A DNA stretch of 64,000 nt, from positions 3,217,022-3,281,021 of the forward strand of contig JAREIK010002450.1 of NCBI GenBank assembly GCA_029783825.1, given 5' to 3'. Below, piece by piece: positions 1-11,400 of this stretch. Under the pieces are notes generated by a model that did not search any database, was not told where the DNA came from, and saw only the letters and a program-made list of their open reading frames with translations. Made by a program: the position numbers and the translations under genes. How positions within the stretch are numbered: position 1 is the stretch's first letter; each line of letters opens with the position of its first letter. The DNA is from Sapria himalayana (taxonomy: Eukaryota > Streptophyta > Magnoliopsida > Malpighiales > Rafflesiaceae).

Positions 1-175
1 TGGGGCACGATTTCATACCATGATGAGTTTCAGCTAAGTGATGCTTGAGTCTATTCACCCCTCCCGCACATCTTTGATTGTAAAATTTACATCTCAAATA
101 TTGTTCCCCAGAAACTTCAATAACATATTTCCACACAAAATCTCTTCTTGAATTTTTTGAATTGGAGGAACTCAT
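1..175 (-). CDS. hAT transposase N-terminus, BED zinc finger (partial)
   Basis: An open frame of about 58 codons starts with ATG at 175 and runs off the left edge. It begins MSSSNSKNSRRDFVWKYV and continues with a BED-type zinc finger, visible as LRCKFYNQRCAGGVNRLK followed by HHLAETHHG. BED fingers bind DNA at the N-terminus of plant hAT transposases and of domesticated relatives. The normal second ligand cysteine (C-x2-C) is read here as tyrosine (CKFY), so the finger is probably damaged. This protein is unlike the other hAT copies in the window and belongs to another lineage. The fragment may be a relic or a host gene of transposase origin; only the first exon is visible. Confidence 0.6.
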   Translation of the reverse strand, partial: MSSSNSKNSRRDFVWKYVIEVSGEQYLRCKFYNQRCAGGVNRLKHHLAETHHGMKSCP

Positions 176-560
176 TCTAAAAAAAACACCAATAATAATA
201 TTCACATTTCTATATAACAATATAATTGACTAAAAAATAATAACAAGACATAATTGAAAGGAATTTAAAAATAAAATTCAGAATTTAATTGGTTAAAATT
301 TTAAAAAGCCAATATTTTTTTAGAGGAATTTAAAATGAAATTAAGAATTTAATTCGTTTAAATTTTAAAAAGTCAATATTTTTTTAGAGAAATTTAAAAA
401 AAAATTGGAAGGCTGTTTAAGGCTGTTTGAATTTTTTTTTTTAAAAAAGATGCTTGATAAGCTGAAACTGAAGCTCCAATTACCTTAAATAAAAAAAAAT
501 TAAGAATAAAAGAGATTGGATGAATCTCTTTTAAATTATTTAACAAAAAAAATAGACAAA
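176..560. repeat. AT-rich spacer with a 64-bp direct repeat
   Basis: The stretch is AT-rich with no coding signal. Units at 261-324 and 325-388 are near-identical, each built on GAATTTAAAA, a run ending in GCCAATATTT or GTCAATATTT, and TTTTAGAG. A third copy starts at 389 and is cut short. It is probably upstream sequence of the minus-strand hAT gene at the left edge. Confidence 0.6.
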
Positions 561-567
561 AAAATTT

Positions 568-1460
568 GAAGGGGGGGTGGAATCGGAATTTCGAAGGGGG
601 GGGGGTGGAATCGGGATTTCGAAGGGGGGGGTGGAATCGGAATTTCGAAGGGGGGGGGGTGGAATCGGGATTTCGAAGGGGGGGGGGTGGAATCGGGATT
701 TCGAAGGGGGGGGGGGGTGGAATCGGGATTTCGAAGGGGGGGGGTGGAATCGGGATTTCGAAGGGGGGGGTGGAATCGGGATTTCGAAGGGGGGGGGGGG
801 TGGAATCGGGATTTCTAAGGGGGGGGGGGCGTGGAATCGGGATTTCGAAGGGGGGGGGGCGTGGAATCGGGATTTCGAAGGGGGGGGGGCGTGGAATCGG
901 GATTTCGAAGGGGTGGGGGGTGGAATCGGGATTTCGAAGGGGGGGGGTGGAATCGGGATTTCGAGGGGGGGGGGGTGGAATCGGGATTTCGAGGGGGGGG
1001 GGGTGGAATCGGGATTTCGAGGGGGGGGTGGAATCGGGATTTCGAGGGGGGGGGGTGGAATCGGGATTTCGAGGGGGGGGTGGAATCGGGATTTCGAGGG
1101 GGGGGGGTGGAATCGGGATTTCGAGGGGGGGGGGGGTGGAATTGGGATTTCAAGGGGGGGGGGGGGTGGAATCGAGATTTCGAAGGGGGGGGGGGTGGAA
1201 TCGGGATTTCGAAGGGGGGGGGGGGTGGAATCAGGATTTCGAAGGGGGGGGGGGGTGGAATCGGGATTTCGAAGGGGGGGGGGGTGGAATCAGGATTTCG
1301 AAGGGGGGGGGGGGTGGAATCGGGATTTCGAAGGGGGGGGGGATCTGGATTTCGAAGGAGGGGGATCGGGAGGTCGCTGAGGGTGGGAGGAATCTGGAGG
1401 TCGCCCAGGGGGGGAGGAATCGGGAGAGAAGACATACCTGGAAATCGGGATTTCGTGCAT
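568..1460 (+). repeat. Poly-G minisatellite, about 28 units of 26-30 bp
   Basis: The unit is a run of 7 to 13 G, then TGGAATCGGGATTTCGAA. About 28 copies follow one another, with length differences mostly in the G run. Some units replace GAAGG by GAGGG, and a block near 825-895 carries GGGGCGTGG. The last units (1340-1460) are degenerate. Long open frames cross it on both strands because the repeat contains few stops; they encode Gly- or Pro-rich repeats and are not genes. Dense G runs make stable G-quadruplexes likely on the + strand. Confidence 0.95.
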
Positions 1461-1984
1461 AAATGGGTCGCCGCTTGAGGTAGGGTTTCGGGTTTGAGCT
1501 TTTCTACTTTTCTCCCCAATCAGTTTTCGAGCTTTCGATTTAGTTTGAGAAAGCTTTTGATTTAGTTATCCATTTCATGTGTTACGCTTTTCTTCCAACG
1601 CCTCAACGTGTTTTTCCGCCGCCTCGCCCTGATGCGCTCATCAAGGCGCGCATGGAAATCGCCTTTGAATACAGTGAGCCCGTCAACATAGGATACGTCA
1701 TGATAAAAAAAAAATTTTAAAATAAAAATTATTTTCTTTATAAATATTAGGTATTTTATAAATTAAATTAAATTAAAATATTTTAGTTTATAAAATAAAT
1801 TAATATATTTTTATTTTATAAGATAAAAATATTTTAGTTTATTTTATAAGATAATATTTATAATTATTTTATTTTATAAAATAATATTTTAAAATTATCT
1901 TATATTATATAAAAATATATTTTTTTATTTTATAAAATAAAAATATTTTATTTTATTTTATTAAAATATTTTATTTTATTTTAC
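1461..1984. other. Mixed spacer, then a nearly pure A/T block
   Basis: 1461-1690 has balanced composition and no gene I recognise. 1690-1984 is almost only A and T, dominated by variants of TTTTATTTTATAAAATAAA, many of them self-complementary. No promoter or gene can be argued from it. Confidence 0.7.
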
Positions 1985-2310
1985 CGCCCGCCTCTCTTCC
2001 CCCTCAATTTTCGTCCGTCTGCCTTCTTCCTTAATTCCTGCCCGTCTGCCTCCCCCCTCAATTCTTGCCCACCTGCCTTCTCCCTCAATTTTCGTCCGCT
2101 TGCCTCATCCCTCAATTCCCATCCGCCTGCCTTCCCCTCAATTCCCGCCCGCCCCTTACCTCTTCCCCCTCAATTCCCGCCTGCCTGCCTCTCCCTCAAT
2201 TCCCGCTCGTCCCCTGCTTGCCCCCCTCAATTCCCGCCCGTCCCCTGCCTACCCCCCTCAATTCCCGCCCGTCCCCTGCCTGCCCCCCTCAATTCCCGCC
2301 CCCCCTCCCC
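1985..2310 (+). repeat. C-rich minisatellite (CTCAATTCCCGCCCG family)
   Basis: Units of roughly 20 to 36 bp share CCCCTCAATTCCCGCCCGTC followed by CCTGCCTGCC variants; the last four (about 2190-2300) are the most regular. Open frames through it encode only Pro/Ser/Leu-rich repeats. It sits where the GC-rich 5' subterminal zone of the hAT element at 2335-5318 would be expected, so it may have expanded inside that element. Confidence 0.85.
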
Positions 2311-2334
2311 CTCATAATGGGAAAAAATTATAAT

Positions 2335-5318
2335 AAATTAAAATTTAAATTGTAGCCGTTGGATCTCGCCTTCAACGATCCTCATGATTCTGTCCCCTAA
2401 AAAATAAAATAAAAGTCAAAAAAAAAGACTTTTAAAAAAATATTTTTTATAATCTATAAATTTCATCCCCACTCTATAACATTTATGTTTTTCATAAATA
2501 TTTTTTCGCTCAAATCTAACCTTCTCTCTTAAAAATCTTGCGTATCTTTCTCAGGATTCGGGAAGTCGGGATTTTGTCATTTGGCTTAGTTATTCGGAAA
2601 ACTCAACTTGGGTTTTGAATTTTGAGCTAGACTGTGGTGTACCGTGCACGTGATCGACCTCACTGCTTTACCGGGTAATTTATTTTAAGTTTATTTTTTA
2701 CTTTCTCTCTCTCTCTTTCTAGTCTTTCTCTCTCTAGACCTAAAATAGATAAATTTTAAATGTATTCTATAGTCTTTAAATAAGCATCCTAATTAACAAA
2801 AATCTTAAAAATGACAAATACAAATGAAATATATTTAAATTTAGAAAATAAAAATATTATATAGAGGTCTAAGACTGCTGAAACTTTAGTGTCTCCAGTC
2901 GCTCAACTCAAACTTCTAAATAATAAAAAACTAGGAGGACTTCTATAGTTTGGACTAATTTTACTATAATAAAATAAAAAAAAGTTAGGAGTGAGGAAGA
3001 AGAAATGATACATTGTAAATATTGTATGATACTTTTAATATGTAAGAGTTCGTTTGGGACTGAACATCTTAAGAGGCATGTCAAATTATGCACCAAAAAA
3101 TATGATCCATTAGATCCTAGGCAAACTCAACTTGGCACTGTATCTTTTGAGACTCGATCGAGTTCAGTCTCAAAGTTTACTTCCTTCATATATTCCAGCG
3201 AGTTGGGTAAGGACGACATGACCAGGCTTACATGACGGTGAATCATCTTGTGCATGTATCACCAGCTACTATTTAGATTCTAACTGGACAATAAATAAAC
3301 AAATTTTAGGATTCTCTGAGATTCTTCATCCCCAAGATGACTCGGCCATTTTTGAGTGTATGATAAAAATGTTTAGGGAATATAAAATTCAAAATAAAAT
3401 ATTGTGTCACATTCGATAACGCATCTAATAATTGAGTAACGATCAACATGTTTGTTAGGAATATTAGAGACGCACCATTGGGAGAGATCTTTCATGTCAG
3501 ATGCATGTGTCATGTGATTAACCTAATTGTTCAAGGGAGTATGAAGGTGTGTCCCCCGCGTTAGATAATATACGTAATCCACTAAAATATATTCGTACTC
3601 CTCGCAGACAATAATAGTTTGGTAGTATCTGTTTGTCTGCGAATCTCAAGAAGAAAAAATTCCAATTGGATGTGAAACACCGTTGGAATTATACGTATAT
3701 GATGTTATTGTCATGTGTTGGATACGAACAGATGATATCTGACTACGTCAATAGTAAGAATGACGAACTTATTATTGACGATACTGAGTGGGCTTCAGGA
3801 ATTTCATAAATGAAATTCCTGAATATTTTTTATGACACGATGAATATGTGTTCGTCGGTTTATACGCCCACAATTTACATTGCACTCCGGTGCATATGCA
3901 ATATTAGTAGCATGTTTAGGAATTATCGAGCTGAACCGACATTTAGTCATATGGTTGTAGAAATGGAAGCCAAGTACTTGAAGTACTGATCCACCGTTTC
4001 ATCTCTTTATTGCCTCGCTGCATGCATGGACCCTAGGGTTAAGGTGGAAGGGGTAGAAAATATCTTGACTTACATTTTCTCGTGCATGAACCTGGAAGAG
4101 CCACCTGAAGGGTTCATTCACGAGAAGTTGACTGACATGTTCACATATTACGATACTAGGTATGGTGGTGGTGGTGGCGAGACTGTGATTACGGACATAG
4201 ATACTTTGTTCGGAGATTACGATTTTTTCATTCTGCTAGCGAGTGGGAAACGTAGTGGTGGATCATCATATTGGAGCGAGCTTTCTCGGTACTTAGATAC
4301 AGATTACTATTTAATCCAATCATATTCTGATACTAAGAATCTTGATATATTACAGTGGTGGAAATCATATGAGTCCACCTTTCCCATGCTATCTAGGATG
4401 ACACGGGATCTACTGAGTACTGACTCCTCCAGTGTCGAGTGTAGCATCGTAGTCTGTTTTTTCTGTTGCAGTGAACGTGATTTCAGATAGGAAATTGAGA
4501 TTACGTCCAGATATTATTGAGGCATTGGCTTGTTTGAAGGATTGAGAGGATTTAAGGTTTAGCATCCATGATCGTGCTGGATCTGGGATTGGGACAGAGA
4601 CTACAGCCGCATCCACTGCGATAGCGGAGAAGTTGATTGCTGATGATGATGATCCATATTATACTGATCTTGATGTTGTGGCTGATGATGCTCATTATAT
4701 GCCGATTGACGATTGCTGATGATCTACTATTTTTTGATTTTGATATTTTATTTTTTATTGATTGTACCCTTTATTTATACGTTATGTTGAAACTTTAATT
4801 TGTTGGTTCAGACTTTCGGTATCTAATGGCTGATTGGTTATTTTTTATTTGGTTTGCTTATGTTTTTTTTACTTTTAAATTTTTTTTAACATTATTTTTT
4901 AATTTATTTTTTTTGTTTTAAATTTTTATTTAAAAATTTATAACTCTATTATATAATTTTAATAAATTTTAAACTAATTTTATTTTATATTATAAAAAAA
5001 ATTTACACCTTGTAAATTTAATAAAATTTAAACAATATTCATATTATAAATTTATAATATTATACTTTATATAAAATTTTATATATGATTTAATAATTTA
5101 TATAATTAATATAAAAATTAAAACAATAAAATTTTTTTAAAAAAAATTTTCTGGCTCGTACGGCCAGCCTTGAATGGGCCTGGCCCATCATGGCACGGCA
5201 AGGCCCGCCGTGCCAGAGCGCCGTGCCGGGCCCACCTTTTATAAACCGTGCTTAGCCCGGCATGAAAGCACGGCCGTGCTCTAAAAAATGGGCTGGGCCG
5301 GCCCATTTGACACCTCTA
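2335..5318 (+). mobile_element. hAT element, decayed (copy A)
   Basis: The right end is clear: a GC-rich subterminal zone (5150-5318) ends in TTTGACACCTCTA, the inverse of the TAGAGGTGTCAAA tip seen on other copies. Near the left end the segment with GCCGTTGGATCTC matches the same zone of the copy at 36848-40808. The expected left tip and an 8-bp duplicate of AGGTGGTA (5319-5326) were not found; simple repeats occupy that place. The transposase relic lies at 2811-4719. It appears to lie in an upstream SPT5 intron. Confidence 0.8.
2811..4719 (+). pseudogene. hAT transposase pseudogene (copy A)
   Basis: Starts MTNTNEIYLNLENKN and meets TAG at codon 18, then continues in frame. A BED finger with intact CKYC and HLKRH is at about 3005-3090. 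Compared with the copy at 37812-39913, a deletion of roughly 200-250 bp near 3232 removes the segment containing the first catalytic Asp (TTDIWTS in the other copy). The core with FDNASNN is frameshifted near 3410. The RNase-H-like region resumes at 4026 (MDPRVKVEGVEN) and reaches the hAT C-terminal dimerisation motif (DILQWWKSYESTFPMLSRMT) near 4340-4400, then frameshifts again. The acidic tail ends at TGA 4717-4719. It cannot make a transposase. Confidence 0.8.
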
Positions 5319-5440
5319 AGGTGGTAGGTCTCGGATTCAAGATTCATCAGACATAGTCTCTCTGAATTTGAGATTAAAGTTATATATATATTAATCACTC
5401 ATAGATTTCATGTTGTAACATGAGTCTTGTTCACTGGGTA
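5319..5440. other. Flanking sequence between two hAT insertions
   Basis: Short AT-rich spacer with no gene. The motif GGTCTCGGATTCAAGATTC (5327-5345) resembles the B box of tRNA-derived SINEs, but no A box or tRNA fold is visible, so it is not called as one. Confidence 0.3.
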
Positions 5441-6112
5441 TAGGGGTGCTAATGAGACGAGACAACTCGCAAGCTACTCGAACTCGACTCGGTCAAAACT
5501 CGACTCGAGTGAGCTCGACTCGAAGTGTTAACGAGTCGAGTCGAGCAACTCGTAACTCGACTCGAAAAGCTCGCGAGAAACTCAAAAATATTTTGTATAT
5601 AAAATTTTAAAAGTTTTATTTTTAAATTTGATAATTTTACTTTAGGGGATGTCATAAATAATGATAGTCTTATTTTAATGATAGTCCATGTGTAGATTAC
5701 TTAAAACTAAAGTTTTATGATGTTGTAGTGACCGTTAATTCTGATTTTTGTGTTTTTGGACTCTTTGTAATTTGTTTCCATTATTCATATTCCTTGTTTT
5801 ATTTGATAACAAATTAACAATTAACAATTAGGAGACCCGGTTTTGAAAATGACATGGTCCAATATCGAGTCGTGTTCAATTCAAATTCAAGCTTGAGTCG
5901 AGTTTAATTTCGATTTCGAGTTCGAGCTCGAGCTAGTTCGAGCTTCGAGATCGAGCTCGAGCCGAGTTTGAGTTTTGCGTTTTCGAGTTCGATTCGAGTT
6001 TCATTTTTCAAGCTCGCGAGATTTCGAGCTCAAGTCGAGCTCGGATTCGAGTTTTCGAGTTCGAGTCGAGCTTATCTGAACTCGAGCTCGACTCGCATCA
6101 TTAGCACCCCTG
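5441..6112. mobile_element. hAT MITE, 672 bp, with perfect target duplication
   Basis: Inverted ends AGGGGTGCTAATGA (from 5442) and TCATTAGCACCCCT (to 6111) bound a non-coding element. The 8-bp direct repeat ACTGGGTA lies at 5433-5440 and 6113-6120. Both subterminal zones are dense in CTCGAG and CTCGACTCG permutations; the centre is AT-rich. Eight-base duplication and the tips identify a hAT-type non-autonomous element. It lies about 310 bp upstream of an SPT5 exon, in its intron. Confidence 0.92.
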
Positions 6113-6423
6113 ACTGGGTATGAATTCTAATGAATTTTGGTTCGATCAAGAATAAATTGCAATTATTTACAATTCATTGGTTCTAGAATTATCTATTTCA
6201 AAGTTGTCTCGTGTGCATTACGTAAACACGCATTGTTAAATAAAATTGCCCATTCTCCAACTACTGATTGTTATGTTGTTTACATGTTAAAATTTGATTG
6301 GCTACTCTAATTGATGAATCTCTATTAGGTTTCTAGCAGCTTCTATTAATAACTTGTTGAAATAGCTAAGATGATCTTAATTTCCGATTGGTTGATTTTT
6401 AGAATTGTAATGGTATGATGTAG

Positions 6424-7036
6424 AGATAATTGGGAAGATGGAAATCCTAATTCTTGGGGAACAAGCCCTCAGTACCATCCTCAAAGTCCCCTCTCTCGGA
6501 CGTGTGAAACTCCACCTCATACTAGTTATGCCAGTGTTGGAACACCAAGAGATGCAAACAGTGCCTATGGTAGTGAATCTTTCTTTCTTTCGTTTTTTTT
6601 TTTTGTTGAAATCACTTCTCCCATGCAGTCTCACTAATTGATTATGCACATCATAGCGAGTGCTCCAAGCCCGTATGTTCCTTCTACTCCAGAGGCTCAA
6701 CCAATGACACCTAATTCTGCATACCTTCCGGGTACCCCTGGAGGCCAACCAATGACACCTGGTACTGCTGGTCTTGATGCCATGTCGCCCAATGCAGGTT
6801 AGTTTTGCCTTTTAAACTACTCTTGATTTTCATTTCTCTAGGATAAAAGAGAAGCTTAGTTTTTGATGCACGTGCATTTTTGATATTATTATGATTCTAG
6901 AGTTTTTATTATTTATATATCGTATTACACTGTAGGTGGTGACATCGAAGGGTCCTGGTTTATGCCAGAGATAATGGTTAGTGTGCAGAGAGGCAAGGGT
7001 GAATCTTCTATAGGTGTCATCCAAGAGGTGCTTCAG
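6424..7036 (+). CDS. SPT5: SPT5 transcription elongation factor, three exons of the C-terminal repeat region
   Basis: Three exons join in frame: 6424-6569, 6657-6797 and 6936-7036, with GT-AG introns. The first reads DNWEDGNPNSWGTSPQYHP; the second reads APSPYVPSTPEAQPMTPNSA and LPGTPGGQPMTPGT; the third reads GGDIEGSWFMPEIMVSVQ and ends at VIQEVLQ. This matches the Ser/Pro-Thr/Pro C-terminal repeats and the start of the last conserved module of plant SPT5. SPT5 with SPT4 forms DSIF, which travels with RNA polymerase II in the nucleus; the repeats are kinase targets that recruit elongation and RNA-processing factors. Upstream exons (NGN domain, earlier KOWs) are outside the window. Exon borders come from frame and splice consensus; the 6424 acceptor is the least certain. 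The next exon is 17163-17411. Confidence 0.88.
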
Positions 7037-7459
7037 GTATGTCTTTGCGTTTGCCGGATTTTTTTTAATTTGTGTTTAGAATATGTAACTAATATGACTT
7101 TCTGGAATCTTTTTTCTCCCCGATACTCGCGTTGTAGTTCAGTAGTAGTGGTATTGGTAGAGTGATGAACAATAAGTTGCTAGAGGTGTCATAGAGGGCT
7201 TGTTCCTTAAAACAATTTGAGAATTCTCCATTTAAGAACTTGTATTTTCTTCTTGCACGGAACCATTGTTTTGTTTGGTTTTTCAATTTTTTATGTGGTT
7301 TCAACCAAGTATGGATGACAAGAAAAAAGGTGGTTTTTACATATGAACTTCATGGTTGCCTCTCTTTTGCCAAACTTTGGTTGGTTGAGACTATTGTGAG
7401 ATTCTCTCATTCAGAGCTTGTTATCATTATACTATTCTTAGTTGTGGTTCAAGCTGAAC
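7037..7459. other. SPT5 intron, unique part
   Basis: Starts with the donor GTATGTC directly after the exon ending in VIQEVLQ. AT-rich with no element or gene recognised. Small open frames here are on both strands and look like chance. Confidence 0.6.
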
Positions 7460-8478
7460 TAGAGGTCTCAAGTGGGTATGGCTGCCTTGGGTACCACACG
7501 AGGCACAAGGCACAACCTGACTGAGTCATGCCTGGCCTGACATGGCATGGTCCAAAACTCTGCATGGACCTGGGTCTTACTGGTCCAAGGCACGCCTTGT
7601 GCCTTGCCGGGCTCGAGACTGCCATGCCTCGTGCTGGGCCAGGCATGACCTGAATGCTTGGTTTGTTGGCATGGTCCGTCCACCTGCACAGTGATCGTTA
7701 CTCGGGACTGAATCTCGAGAATAGGTCATGTGTCACCGTTACCTGGGATGGCGCCCAGCCTCATTTTTTAAAAATAAGGTAACTTTTTAAAGTATTATAC
7801 TTGTCATGTCCACGTAGTGGATATTTTTAAATTTTAATTATACTTGATCCTCCATGTTGATGTGTTAGATTGACTAGTTGGGATGGAAGTCCTAGTGGTC
7901 AATTATTCGTCAGGCAAATGTGCCCTTGCTCTTGATAGTGACAATAGTCACTATTGCATGTGTCGACGCTGCATTAAAAGAATTTTTTTTTAATCTCAAC
8001 ATCCTAGTCGTTGGAATTCATTCAAATGGTCAGAGGTAGAAATTTTGATGACTGTTGGGATTTTGCTTATTTTAAATTAAAAAAATATAAAAATTAAAAA
8101 AAATTATTATTAAAAAAATCCAACATGAACAAAGTAATAAGATTAATCTTGATGTTATCCTATTTACTTCTTTGAACAATAAAATTATTGATTGCAATAA
8201 TGATGAAAAATATGGAATTTAACTATGCAAAGAATCATCATTAATTTTAATTATGGCGTATCTTAATTATTTGGAGCTGATTGTTTGAATCGTATTTAAT
8301 CTAATAATTTTGTTAAAAATGACATTCACTTTTAATTTTTTTAAATATTAAAATTTTAATTTATAATTTCTACTCAATTCTTCTCATATTTACCTTAGTT
8401 TCTCTCTCTTGGCTTGAATAGTCTCTTACTTTCAAATTGATGTGTTAAGTCTATATTTAATTTGACTTAACTATCTTA
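7460..8478 (+). mobile_element. 5' part of a hAT element (truncated)
   Basis: Begins with TAGAGGTCTCAAGTGGG and a GC-rich zone to about 7760 rich in GGCATGG and GGCACG words, like the left ends of the copies at 46707 and 51564. The part around 8008-8080 (CGTTGGAATTCATTC and GACTGTTGGGATTTTGC) matches the corresponding 5' zone of those copies (CTGTTGGATTTTACC and TTAGGATTTTGCTCG). No transposase follows, because another hAT lies at 8487. No right end was found, so the element was truncated. Confidence 0.6.
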
Positions 8479-8486
8479 TATGAGTC

Positions 8487-11400
8487 TAGAGGTATCAAAT
8501 GGGTTGTATCGTGCTGACACAACTATTTTTTGGTGGCCCAGTTAGGCCACTGTGTCTTGCCTGGCATGACTTGGTTTTTGCTGGCCCAGTATGCCGGCAA
8601 AAATTCTTTTGCTCGGCATGATTCGGGCTGGATCGGTTGAGTCTGACTAGTTTGGGCTCGCTTTTTCTAGCTTAGCCTAGTTTCTAGCCTTATTGCCCTA
8701 TTATAGCTAGGACTTAGAGACAGAGACTGACTTACACAGTCACACTCGACTTACCATCTCGTTTCGAAATTGTGGATCAATTATTTTAATTTTTTTTATA
8801 AATTGTATTTTTTAAGTTATCATTTATGAGTTTTGAGTACAGTATTACATTATTTATTTATTTTAAAAAATATAAAAAAATATCAATTGTTTATTCATCA
8901 TTCAATACAAAAATAAATAAAATAACATAAAGTGTCAAAGTCACAACTCATATATCATAATAACATAAAATAAATATCGTCAATCTTAATCATAATAATA
9001 ATAATGCAAGCTCAACTACTTCAATCTCAATTTCAATTGGTATGAGTATGCAACTAATCATCATCACGTAAGTGTCTAATGATATCACTAGTAGTGGGCT
9101 CAATTTTCTTAAAGTCTCATGAGTCATCATCTACCAGTAACTCATTCGTTCTTGTTATAGCATAATCTCGATCCTAAATGCTCAACCTTTAACTCTCTCG
9201 ATCTTTCATGCATGCTAGTATCTCAATAATATTTGGTCATAGTCTTGATTTTCTATTCGAAATAATATTGACTAGAATAAAAAAATAGACTTCGATGCTT
9301 TTTTGATATCGGAGGAGTTAGTAAATTTCATTCCATCTTAGACAATAGATTTCATTCTATCTTAAACAGTATGAGATAAGTGGACTCATATAATTTTTAT
9401 CATTATAAAATATCATGATTTTTATTATCATTATGTGATATGATTGAGTGATTATTTATATTTATGTATCGAGATAGCTCGTTCTTATTTGATAGTCCAT
9501 CTCGTCGTTTCTTTCTCACTAATTGAATTGAAAAGTCATTATCTCTGAATAAAGTATTTATGTTCGTACTTAGAGCTTGGCTATTACTACTATCATGTCT
9601 AGTGTCGTAGTATTTAAATAACTTAGTTAATTTTTTATGAATGAACGATTCAAATTAGTATTTCTGGTTCATGTATGAGTATACACATATCAAATGTTCT
9701 ATATCCTTTTTATTTTAACCCTAGGGTCTATGTAGGTAATTATGTCACTTAATATTGGGTCATTTCTAAACTCTCTTAACATATTATTAATATTACATTT
9801 GTAACTGAGTGCAATGCAAATGTCGAGTCACTTGTTTGTCATGTTATAAAAATTTTTTTAAAATTACATAAATGAAATTTTTGTATTAGAATCTTTATTA
9901 TTAATAATAAGTTTGTCACTCTTATTATTAACATAATCGAATATTTTGTGTTTGTATCCAACACATGATTTTAATATCAAGTATGTGTAAATTCAATTGT
10001 ATCTCATATCTATTTTTAAATTCTTTTTTAGACTCAAATAAATATTGATTATCAAACTTTTGTTATCTACAAGGTATCTAAAAATATTTTAGTGAGCTAC
10101 GTATTTTTTTTAATGCATGAGAAATAATATTTATCTTTGCTTGTACTATGAGATCAATGATGTAACACATATATTTAACATAAAAAATTTTTATGATGGC
10201 TTATCTTTAATAATCCTAACAAATACAATAATAGTTACTTCATTGTTAGATGTATTATCAAATGTAATATTATATATTTATTTTGAATATTATTTCTCTA
10301 ATGATTTTCATCACACACTCATATATGGTTGGCCTATCATGAGGATGTATAATCTATTAAAATCTTAATATTTTTTTAGTTAGTATTCATTTAGAATCTA
10401 TATAGTAAGCGGTGAGGCATGCATAAGATATATCATTGTGACTAATCTAGATATTAAACATCATGAATATTATGATATTATATCTCTTAAATTTATTAGT
10501 TATTATTTGATTTTTTGACTTATAATATTTTAGTATGTTATTTTTAAATGTTAACATATGAATTTTATGATATGCTGGTTGCAAATAAGTATGTATGATA
10601 CTGATTATTTAACATCAAAGACTCAATCGCTCAATTGAGTTTGCTTGGATTTAATGCATCATATTTTTTGGTGCATTATTCGGAATGCTCTTTTAAATGC
10701 CTAGTTTCAAATATACTTCCATAGATTAATATTATTTTATAATATTTGAATTGTATTGGTTTTTTATTAATGTCCTTAATATTTTTATTTTGTATAATAT
10801 TAAAGTTAGTCCAAATTATAAATTTTTTTATTTTTATTTTTTTAGATATTTGGGCCGAAGTCATAAGATAAAACAAGATTTTGGCTGTCTCAGATTTTTT
10901 TGTAGGGTTATTAATATTAAAATTACCTATATTTACATTAATATTAATTTTGTTATTATTAAATTTATTATTTGTCATTTTAGATTTTTGTTAGTTTATT
11001 AATTATATTCAAAACTCTTATTTTTTAAATTAAATATTATTTGAAAGTAAATTATTAATACAAATTTAAATTAAATAACTAAATAAAATTTAAAAAATAA
11101 TACTTGTTTGATCATTTATAGAATTCTAATTGCTGATGTTTGATATTTGTTGTTTGTAGTCTGCACCCGAGTATCAAGATCAAGAGGCGATAGGAAATTT
11201 GAAAGCCGAACTGAACTTCGAAATAAGAGAGAGAGAGAGATTGAAAGATGAGAGGAGAGAATTTATATAGACATTAAAAAGATTTTAGAAAATTATTTTT
11301 TTTAAATATTTTAAATTTTTTAAATAATTATTTATGACAGAAACTCGACGGTTGTCAGATATTCTGTCTTAGCTATTGCGGGTGCATCCAATGGTTGGAT

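Noticed and set aside
566..1519. Long Gly-rich (+) and Pro-rich (-) open frames of 215-298 codons
   Set aside because: They are products of the poly-G minisatellite, open in several frames at once, with no non-repeat domain.
2065..2355. Pro/Ser-rich frames of 77-96 codons
   Set aside because: They are translations of the C-rich minisatellite and overlap in two frames.
5327..5345. tRNA or SINE
   Set aside because: Only a B-box-like word is present, without A box, cloverleaf or poly-A tail.
7449..7689. Two overlapping minus-strand frames
   Set aside because: They are in the GC-rich tip of a hAT element, with repeated GGCATGG words and no domain.
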